A DNA stretch of 64,000 nucleotides. Source: JBEKTW01 sp963727845. GTDB taxonomy: Bacteria; Bacteroidota; Ignavibacteria; UBA10030; SZUA-254. The DNA is taken from NCBI GenBank assembly GCA_963727845.1, contig CAVSHI010000006.1, forward strand, positions 506,728-570,727. The letters run 5' to 3'. Below are positions 8,564 through 15,574 of the stretch, in pieces. Position 1 is the stretch's first letter; every line of letters starts with the position of its first letter. The notes under the pieces are model-generated. The model was not told the DNA's origin, searched no databases, and worked only from the letters and a program-made list of their open reading frames with translations. A program made the position numbers and the translations under genes.

Positions 8564-9271
8564 ATGAAGCGTACGATGATTACACTCTTCTTGGTAGCAT
8601 TGATTCATTGCTGTGCCGTCGGCCACGGCAGGCCCGGACGAATCGACCTTGCAAGGACACAACTCAATCTCGAACTTTCGAGCCGAGGAATTGACACATC
8701 GAAAGTCTATGGAGACATCATCGACGTTGATAGCTCCATCGGTGTGATGAAGGTTGAACTCGGTGGTATTCGAGACCCGTATGGTACGCTCCAATCGTCT
8801 TTCGTATTCGCCATTCACATTAAAGATGACACAACGTATGAGGTTTGGCCCGACAGCAATTCAACTGTGGGAGTCATGAAGGATGGTCGAATTCTTTGGA
8901 TGTCAGAGAGGCTCCCCGGCGGAGTCGGTGGCAGAATCGCTGCTACGTTGGATCTAAACAAAGATAGTACTGTCGACATTGTGAGCGAATGGGATGTCGG
9001 TTCTCGCGATGGACAGATGATGCTCTGGATTCATAGTTGGGATGGAACTCAAGGTAGAACAATTAATGCAACCGATTCAACGGGTACTGCACTAGTGGGA
9101 TTAGCATTCAATATTGCTGACCTCAACGGTGATGGTATTATGGAAATTGTCGCACCAATAGGAGGTTACGATGAAACAGAGGAGGCGATTGTTGAAGAAA
9201 AGATAGCTACGTATACCTGGAATGGCAGTCTATATGGCGAGTGGCCCGGAGGGATGCAGGTTGGTAATTAG
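8564..9271 (+). CDS. Small secreted FG-GAP/VCBS-like protein
   Basis: A 235-residue protein with a signal peptide (MKRTMITLFLVALIHCCAVG) and two motifs of the calcium-binding DxNxDxxxD kind at residues 130-138 (DLNKDSTVD) and 186-194 (DLNGDGIME). These are typical of FG-GAP/VCBS propeller or dockerin-like surfaces. It is a tandem paralogue of the gene just upstream and has an AGAGGA ribosome site. It ends with TAG at 9269, but the same frame stays open and protein-like for the next 1.3 kb (see 9272-10634). It is therefore uncertain whether this stop is the original end or a break within a longer gene. Function unknown; probably outside the cell. Confidence 0.7.
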   Translation: MKRTMITLFLVALIHCCAVGHGRPGRIDLARTQLNLELSSRGIDTSKVYGDIIDVDSSIGVMKVELGGIRDPYGTLQSSFVFAIHIKDDTTYEVWPDSNSTVGVMKDGRILWMSERLPGGVGGRIAATLDLNKDSTVDIVSEWDVGSRDGQMMLWIHSWDGTQGRTINATDSTGTALVGLAFNIADLNGDGIMEIVAPIGGYDETEEAIVEEKIATYTWNGSLYGEWPGGMQVGN

Positions 9272-10634
9272 GTCTATACACGCGCCAACAACCTTCTCGC
9301 CAATGTTCGCAGTGAGGTTCACAAGGATACTGATTCTCTTGTCTATCAATACACGGTTTCTAATAGCGATACCAGCAAGCAAAGAATGAAATATTTTTTC
9401 ATCAAGGGCTCCAATTCGGCAGTTGCTAATGCAGATGGTCGAGGTTGGAGAGTCCGATATTTGGGACAGCGGAGTCTTATTGCTATTTCGGCTGGAAACG
9501 ATTCATTCTCAATTGGTCCGGGGATGTCTCTTATTAGTCCTCCCGCAAAGACTACTGGATTACCCGCTCCCACTTCATTCTACATCCAATCGGATTATGA
9601 GCTAACGAATCCAGCCAACACCCGATTTGAAACATGGGAGCAGAACTTTTTCGATAATATATATTCGAACTCATTTCGTGGGATCACCGTTGGCCCAGAA
9701 GATTCTCCCTCACCGTTTGACTGTATGAACTTTTCGGATAGTCTTAGGTCCTACATCAATCAATCCCGCACACTTGGCTGGATAAAGGACCAACCAACTG
9801 CGGATAAATATTCAGCCCTTGTTGATTCTGCCAAGGCACAGCTTCAGCGAACTGACAGCGCCTCGGCTCTCGCGACTCTCGATACCGCAATGCAGCGGAG
9901 CATACAAGACAGCAGCAGCTCGCTAACGAGCGAGGCGTTTGCGCTCATCTACTTCAATGCACAATACCTTGCTGGGCTATTACCCGCACAGCAACAGAAC
10001 TCTTTCATAATAACATCTTCCGAAGGACAGAATGGCTCCGTCGCTCCCTTGGGGGATAACACGGTGAATGGCGGAGACAGCATCACGCTTACCATCGCAC
10101 CTGCAGTCGGTTATCACATTTCAGGAGTGTTTATCGACAACGCCGACACGTCTGTCGGATCAGTACCCAGTTATACGTTCAGAAACGTGATATCCAATCA
10201 CTTGATCAGCGCATTTTTTGCGATCAATCAGTATATCATCACTGCGACAGCCGATTCGAACGGGCACATCGACCCGCATGGGGACAATGTGGTAAACTAT
10301 GGCGACAGCATCACTTTCAGAATCAACCCCTCGACCGGGTATCATGTCGCCAGTGTCTATGTGGACAGTCTAACGCCCGTTGGAGCAGTGGCGAGTTACA
10401 CATTCAGATATGTCACAGCTAATCACACGCTCGATGCGTTCTTTGCGATCAATCAGTATACTCTTTCAACCTACTCCATAAACGGGGTAGTCTCAAAGTC
10501 TCCAAACAAAGCTACGTATGATAGCAATTCGGTGGTGACGCTATCGGCAACTCCGAACACAGGTTACCACTTTGTGGGTTGGAGCGGCGACGTCCCGCAG
10601 GGCGGGAGATCAACGAATCCCTTAAATGTTACAA
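9272..10634 (+). pseudogene. 5' portion of giant repeat protein, split by IS and lacking a start
   Basis: This frame runs directly on from the TAG of the preceding gene with no ATG, GTG or TTG until ATG 9386, although residues before that ATG already look like real protein (LVYQYTVSNSDTSKQRM). The first 200 residues resemble a domain seen in secreted Ignavibacteria-type proteins (LGWIKDQPTADKY, then LTSEAFALIYFNAQYL). Then come repeats of about 75 residues (GSVAPLGDNTVNGGDSIT, GYHISGVFIDN, ANHTLDAFFAINQY) of the Flg_new_2/bacterial-repeat type. The last codons before the IS read TNPLNVTM. Removing the IS and one copy of CAA joins this part in frame with 11909-14301, giving 1,252 codons in all. 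Confidence 0.75.
10632..10634. repeat. Target-site duplication, left copy (CAA)
   Basis: CAA precedes the left end of the insertion sequence, and the same CAA follows its right end at 11906-11908. The undisturbed target can be deduced as GTTACAATGAATA, which restores the reading frame. Three bases is a usual duplication length for the IS3 family. Confidence 0.85.
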
Positions 10635-10659
10635 TGCTATTGCCCCGTTTCTTCGGACA
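10635..10659. repeat. Left terminal inverted repeat of the IS
   Basis: Begins TGCTATTGCCCCG and ends TTCTTCGGACA. Its outermost bases also contain the stop codon of orfB (reverse complement of CTA at 10637-10639), so the reading frame runs into the repeat. It matches the right end at 20 of 25 positions. Confidence 0.9.
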
Positions 10660-11548
10660 GTGAATTAAGTTCTTTGCTTTTTTGTAATTCATAACTCTCG
10701 ATCTTCATCAACGGTGTAGAGTACCCCAGCGAGGAATGCAATCTCTTTCGGTTATAGAAGATCTCGATGTAATTGAACAGCCGTTGGTGTGTGGCCTCTC
10801 GTGGCAGATATGGCTCGCCGTGAACGCACTCGGTCTTCAAGGTGTGGAAAAATGATTCCATGACCGCGTTATCGTAGCAGCTCGTCCCATGACTGGAAAT
10901 GAGCGGTAGATGATGATTCCTTGCCAGGAGCTTCTCGATCATTGCACTGGTGTATTGGCTTCCTCGGTCCGAATGGAAAATGACTTCGGTTGTTGGTCTG
11001 TGAGTTACGAGAGCGCTGTTGATTGCGCGACATACCAGTTCGGCATCGATTCGAATGCCGGTTGCCCAACCGACGACCATCCGGGTGAAAAGATCCAGGA
11101 CAACGGTCAGATACAGCCATCCTTCTACGGTCCAGATGTAGGTGATATCGCTCATCCACACTTGGTGAGGACGCGTGGCGATGTCAAATTGCCGTTGGAG
11201 TTTATCCGGGGAATAGCGTGCTTTTGGATCTTTACGCGTTGTCACCCGAAACCGACGATGAACACGGGCTACAATGCCCCCTTTGGCCATTAAACGAGCA
11301 ATTCGATGTCTACCGCAACTCTCACCCTTGGCCTTCAACTCCCGGAATATCCGCGGGCTGCCGTAGGACTCACGGCTATCGTTATGAACGCTCCGGATCT
11401 GCTCCAGGAGTTTCTCATTGGCCATCTCGCGGGCACTCTTATCACCCCGCGCAAAACTGTAATAACCACTCCGGGATACTTTGAGTACCTTGCACATCAA
11501 AGCGACGCTATGCACCTGTGCATATTCGGCAATGAATTCGTACTTCAT
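10637..11548 (-). CDS. IS3-family transposase OrfB, DDE integrase domain
   Basis: A 303-residue protein with an N-terminal HTH_21-like region (SRSGYYSFARG), a YGSPRI motif and the retroviral-integrase-type catalytic core. The catalytic triad is readable as D134 (WMSDITYIW), D194 (FHSDRGSQYT) and E231 (DNAVMESFF), with 36 residues between the last two by my count. It carries out cut-and-paste or copy-out transposition of this element. Its ATG overlaps the orfA stop as ATGA, so it could be made alone by coupling, but in this family the working enzyme is usually an OrfAB fusion made by frameshifting. No truncation is seen. Confidence 0.93.
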   Translation of the reverse strand: MKYEFIAEYAQVHSVALMCKVLKVSRSGYYSFARGDKSAREMANEKLLEQIRSVHNDSRESYGSPRIFRELKAKGESCGRHRIARLMAKGGIVARVHRRFRVTTRKDPKARYSPDKLQRQFDIATRPHQVWMSDITYIWTVEGWLYLTVVLDLFTRMVVGWATGIRIDAELVCRAINSALVTHRPTTEVIFHSDRGSQYTSAMIEKLLARNHHLPLISSHGTSCYDNAVMESFFHTLKTECVHGEPYLPREATHQRLFNYIEIFYNRKRLHSSLGYSTPLMKIESYELQKSKELNSLSEETGQ

Positions 11549-11835
11549 CCGGGCCGTCGCGAGAAGACGGCCAACGCTTTTTTTAGGATTTCGCGCTCCT
11601 CCTTCACCTGCAAGAGCTCTCGGCGCAGCTTCTCGTTCTCCATGCCTTCTGCCGTTGTTGCCTTACTGGGCTTCACAGAGCCAAATTTGTCTTGCCATCG
11701 TCGAAGCTGGTTCCCACTGACGCCTAAGTCCCGCGACAGCTCGGCGATGGTTCGACCGCCCTCTTCCACCAAACGAACTGCATCAAGCTTGAATTGGCGA
11801 TCGAATCGACGACGGGCTTTCTTTTCTGTTTCCAT
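11545..11835 (-). CDS. IS3-family transposase OrfA, HTH domain
   Basis: A 96-residue protein with a helix-turn-helix of the transposase_8 type (RRRFDRQFKLDAVRLVEEG, GRTIAELSRDLGVSGNQLRRW) and a C-terminal leucine-zipper-like stretch (MENEKLRRELLQVKEEREILKKALAVF). It binds the inverted repeats. Near the end, codons CTA AAA AAA GCG contain the A7 run discussed separately. It starts with ATG about 50 bases inside the right inverted repeat, leaving room for a promoter near the end. Confidence 0.92.
   Translation of the reverse strand: METEKKARRRFDRQFKLDAVRLVEEGGRTIAELSRDLGVSGNQLRRWQDKFGSVKPSKATTAEGMENEKLRRELLQVKEEREILKKALAVFSRRPG
11578..11584 (-). promoter_or_regulatory. Probable -1 frameshift site between orfA and orfB
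   Basis: On the coding strand, seven A residues followed by G lie 29 bases before the orfA stop. After slipping back one base the ribosome would read codons for SVGRLLATAR and enter orfB without meeting a stop, producing OrfAB. Poly-A slippery sites are the known mechanism in IS3-family elements; its use here is inferred. Confidence 0.7.
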
Positions 11836-11880
11836 GGTTCGGACACTCCTTTCGTTCCAGAGAATATATCATTTTTTTTG

Positions 11881-11905
11881 TGTCCGAAAAATCGGGGGAA
11901 GATCA
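11881..11905. repeat. Right terminal inverted repeat of the IS
   Basis: Begins TGTCCGAAAAATCGG and ends GGAAGATCA, the reverse complement (20 of 25 positions) of the left end. It is the end upstream of orfA. Confidence 0.9.
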
Positions 11906-11908
11906 CAA
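11906..11908. repeat. Target-site duplication, right copy (CAA)
   Basis: The second copy of the CAA found at 10632-10634. Deleting the IS together with one copy restores the host frame. Confidence 0.85.
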
Positions 11909-14301
11909 TGAATACAAACAAGAATGACACTGCGATCTTTGCCGAAACCAGTTTCATCATCACCGCCTCCTCCGGAGGGAACGGAACGATCAGTCCTCCC
12001 GGAGACAACAGTGTAAATTATGGTGACAGCATTGCTTTCTCTATGACCCCTGCACCGTGCTATCATGTCTCGGGCGTGTACAGGGATGGCACCGATTCGC
12101 TGGGAGGTCTGTCAAGCTACGCCTTCGATAGTGTAAAGGCAAATCACACCATCGACGCGTTCTTCGCAATCAATCAGTACACGATCACAGCATCGAACGG
12201 TCCGCATGGGTCGATCTCCCCGCATGGAGATAACGCGGTGAATTGCGGCGACAGTGTCACATTCACGATTGTCTCTCTTACCGGTTATCACATCTCGGGC
12301 GTGTTTGTCGATAATGCAGACACTTCTATCGGAGCAGTATCCAGTTATACGTTCAGAAACGTGACAGCCAATCACTTGATCAGCGCGTTTTTTGCCGTCG
12401 ATCAATATCAATTGACCCTCAACTCTTTGCCACAATCAGGAGGGACTACTCATCCGAATGGATCAGCCCCCTTCGACAGCAATACTGTGGTTAGCGATAC
12501 GGCGGTTCCCAATGCAAACTATCGTTTTGGCCATTGGAGTGGGGATATCTCGCCATCGGACAGCTTTACGAATCCCATCAACGTAACAATGAACAGGGCA
12601 AAGAACATTACAGCAAACTTTGTCGCCACAGTTCAGGACACGGTCGGAACAAATCCTCCGGGATTATCATTTTCAGTAGATGGAAATTCACCGCCATCGA
12701 CTCAAGTTTACACTTGGGATCTGGGCTCAGTCCATACCCTGGGAACGGCGCGGACACAGCCTGGAGGAACCGGTCGGCAATTCGTTTGGACGGGATGGAG
12801 CGACGCAGGAGATTCGTCTCACTCGATAACAGCAACTACATGCAGAAGTTACACGGCTATCTTCAAGACACAATTTCAATTCACGTCTGCTTCAAGCCCC
12901 GATACGACCAAAGGGACTACCTCCGCACAGGGCACGACTTGGTTTGACAGCGCATACGCCGTCTCGGACACCGCGAAACCAAAGGCCTGTTACCACTTCG
13001 TGAATTGGACGGGTGATGACACTACGACCGCAAATCCCGCCGGATTTTTGATGAACAAGCCAAAGAATGAAATTGCTCATTTTGCATTAAATGTCGACAC
13101 GATACTTGCTTCGTGTGGAGCAAACGGGACTATTTCACCCACGGGCAATGTCATTGTAAACTGTGGCAGCGATACTACAATCAAAATTCATGGCAATCTT
13201 GGATACAAGGTTGCCACATTGACCGTGGACGGCAATTCAGTCACCCCTGACACGAGTTACAGATTTACGAACGTCACGATAAATCATACGATCTCGGCGA
13301 CCTTTGCAATCGACCATTATCTTACCGTACCTGCCAATTTTTCCACAATACAGTCTGCCGTCAACTTTGCACGATACGGAGACACGGTCGCCGTTAGCGC
13401 TGGAACGTACTCCGAAATCATAGACCTGTCCGGGAAGGACTCCGTCACGATTATATCTGTCGGCTCAGTCGATGGAACGATTGTCCATGGATTTACGGCA
13501 AGTTCGACGGCCAGGCTCATCACCATCAGGGGGTTTGTTGTCGATGCTACCGGGACGGGTGTGGATGGAATAAATTTTGGGGACTGCGGAGAGTGCCTGC
13601 CAAATTTTGCATATATCTGCATCGATTCCTGTCTGGTCAAAAACAGCAGCCGAAGCGGTATTGCGATCCTTTCTGGCGTCTACGTCCGGATAGCGAATAC
13701 CCGGATATATAGCTGTAAATATGGCATAGAATTCTCGGGCGTCGGCGCACTGTACATTGTCAACAACACGATCGTCGATAACACTCAAACGGGAATCGAA
13801 TCCGATAACCTTATGGACTATGTCTACCTCGTGAACAACATTATCAGTTACAACGGAGGCTATGGCGTATATCGCACAAGTTCCGGCGGTGGAGGACTAA
13901 GACCGCAGACTCCGTCTCAGCCGTGCGCTAGTTGTATTAGGCTCATTAATAACTTGGTCACGGGGAACAACGGGACGGTGCACGGTGGCAGTCCGCCAAG
14001 CTCCAGGGATATCGCGAACTACACTCAGGTCCTTGATGGAACCGATAGCGGCAATTGGACGACGGCGGGAAGCGAGGGTACGGGAATTGCCGGAGCCACA
14101 ACCGTAAGCTTCTCGAGCGTGTTCGCATCAAGTTCACCGATTGACCTGCATCTCAAGTCGGGCTCGTTTGCCATCAACCGGGGAGTGAATAGCTGGAGTC
14201 CGCCGGACGGACCGATAGGAGCGATTCCCACGTCGGATTTCGAAGGGACGACGCGGCCGCTCGGTGGAACAGTCGACATGGGAGCGGATGAAGCTCAATG
14301 A
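11909..14301 (+). pseudogene. 3' portion of giant repeat protein: repeats and beta-helix domain
   Basis: This part continues the interrupted gene in frame (NTNKNDTAIFAE after removal of the IS). It holds about six further repeats of 70-80 residues, alternating a Flg_new_2-like type (GTISPPGDNSVNYGDSI, then ANHTIDAFFAINQY) and an InlB B-repeat-like type (NYRFGHWSGDIS, INVTMNRAKNITANF). From about 13,310 the sequence turns into a right-handed parallel beta-helix (VPANFSTIQSAVNFARYGDT, TRIYSCKYGIEFSG, LINNLVTGNN), ending with the typical close GTTRPLGGTVDMGADE. Such proteins are secreted and often bind or cut polysaccharide, but no catalytic site can be named. It may still be expressed as a fragment from ATG 11908 overlapping the IS end; no signal peptide would be present. 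Confidence 0.75.
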
Positions 14302-14362
14302 AATTTACCTGAAGTCTAAATGTATGATTGTGTGCAACAATGGATATGAAAGAGGAAACAAT

Positions 14363-15352
14363 ATGTTCACCTCTCATCCGGGATGTCGTAGACAACTGGT
14401 CAGGAACAATAAACTGACAACCACAATGATCGCCTGTCGAACATTTCTGTTGCCATCTTTGCTGACCGCTTTTATCGTGGTACAATGTGTTCAGGCCAAG
14501 GGTGTCAAGAAGCCCCCCCGACCAGAGCACCAACAAATCGTCCAGAAAGATGTCAGCGTGAGGTATCAGGACAGTCTCACTATGCTCGTGCATAAACTGC
14601 GGCAAACTCACGATAAAGCTGCAAGGCATAAAATCGTGGACGAGATGAAAAGGGTGTACCTGGAGCTATACGGGCCTCCGCCGGAGAAGAGCCATGTGGC
14701 GAACAAGCATAAAGGCAATCCTGTTGATAAATCCCGTGTGAGAAAGGTGCTGGACATGCAGTCACAGGAGAGCGGACCCAGTATCGTGCATCATGTTCCT
14801 TTTGCTTCTACAAAAGACCATCTAGTGCTTACGGTCGATAGCAGCCAAACAAGCCTTCTTGCTGGGGCGAAAGCTACAGGGGTTTCCATGCCTGGTTGGA
14901 TACAAATTGGAACAAGTGCTCAACTAACGCAAAATGTCACTGCCAACATTAAGGAAACAGGGTTCCGCTTTGATTTCTCTCTTGATAAAACAGCCCCCGT
15001 CAATAAGGAGACGGACCTGAACTTTGCGGTCACCTCGGTGGCAGGCGATTCGTGGATGAAAAACATCACGATCGTCGTCGATCCACCGGATCGATTCGAG
15101 CTGTTCCAGAATTTCCCGAATCCTTTCAATCCTACGACAACAATTTCGTACTTACTGCCGAAGCAATCCCTGGTGACACTGAAGGTTTACAACATGCTGG
15201 GCCAGGAAGTGGCCACCTTGGTCAACGAATTGCAGGAATCTGGATACAGAACTGCAATTCTTGATGGACGGAACTTGGCCAGCGGGGTTTACGTCTATCG
15301 AATCCAGGCGCAGAATTTCTCCGACGTAAAGAAAATGATTCTGCTCAAATAA
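14363..15352 (+). CDS. Secreted protein with T9SS type A C-terminal sorting domain
   Basis: A 330-residue protein. The start ATG 14363 follows AGAGGAAA at good spacing; in-frame codons further up overlap the previous gene and lack a ribosome site. An internal hydrophobic stretch (FLLPSLLTAFIVVQC) acts as the signal sequence. The middle has no family I know and is rich in charged residues. Residues 245-330 are a textbook type IX sorting domain: FELFQNFPNPFNPTTTISY, VYNMLGQEVATLVN, LASGVYVYRIQAQ and the ending MILLK. T9SS secretes such proteins across the outer membrane and cleaves the domain. The T9SS machinery itself is not in the window. The passenger function is unknown. Confidence 0.88.
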   Translation: MFTSHPGCRRQLVRNNKLTTTMIACRTFLLPSLLTAFIVVQCVQAKGVKKPPRPEHQQIVQKDVSVRYQDSLTMLVHKLRQTHDKAARHKIVDEMKRVYLELYGPPPEKSHVANKHKGNPVDKSRVRKVLDMQSQESGPSIVHHVPFASTKDHLVLTVDSSQTSLLAGAKATGVSMPGWIQIGTSAQLTQNVTANIKETGFRFDFSLDKTAPVNKETDLNFAVTSVAGDSWMKNITIVVDPPDRFELFQNFPNPFNPTTTISYLLPKQSLVTLKVYNMLGQEVATLVNELQESGYRTAILDGRNLASGVYVYRIQAQNFSDVKKMILLK

Positions 15353-15574
15353 CATCCCCCGGCGTGCTGTCCTAACAGGGCCCTCCCCTTGGCCTGAACC
15401 TGAGTTCTGCCGGACGACCATCCCAGGTTGTGAAATCAACCTTTTCGCACTCATATCTCACTTCTCAAACCTCCTCGCTCATCGCTCACCGCTCCTGTTT
15501 GTTTATCCCTCCCAAATTCCGTATTTTTCCTCTATTCTCATGCTATTTTCATCATAGAAATCCACCAGCAGGCA

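Larger units (their letters stand above)
10635..11905 (-). mobile_element. IS3-family insertion sequence, complete, 1,271 bp
   Basis: Ends are 25-base imperfect inverted repeats at 10635-10659 and 11881-11905, identical at 20 of 25 positions, with TG at one end and CA at the other and a shared inner TTCGGACA. A 3-bp target duplication (CAA) flanks it. Inside, on the minus strand, are orfA and orfB of an IS3-type transposase, overlapping by four bases, with an A7 slippery run. Both frames are intact, so the element may be active or recently arrived. It interrupts the repeat-protein gene exactly between codons for NVTM and NTNKND. Placement in a subgroup would need a database comparison. Confidence 0.93.

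Noticed and set aside
12180..12420. Repeated DNA in the giant protein taken as a mobile repeat
   Set aside because: The similarity follows protein repeats of 70-80 residues in frame and is explained by domain duplication.
15353..15574. Small RNA or tRNA gene before leuS
   Set aside because: No cloverleaf, promoter or terminator pattern could be seen in this space.
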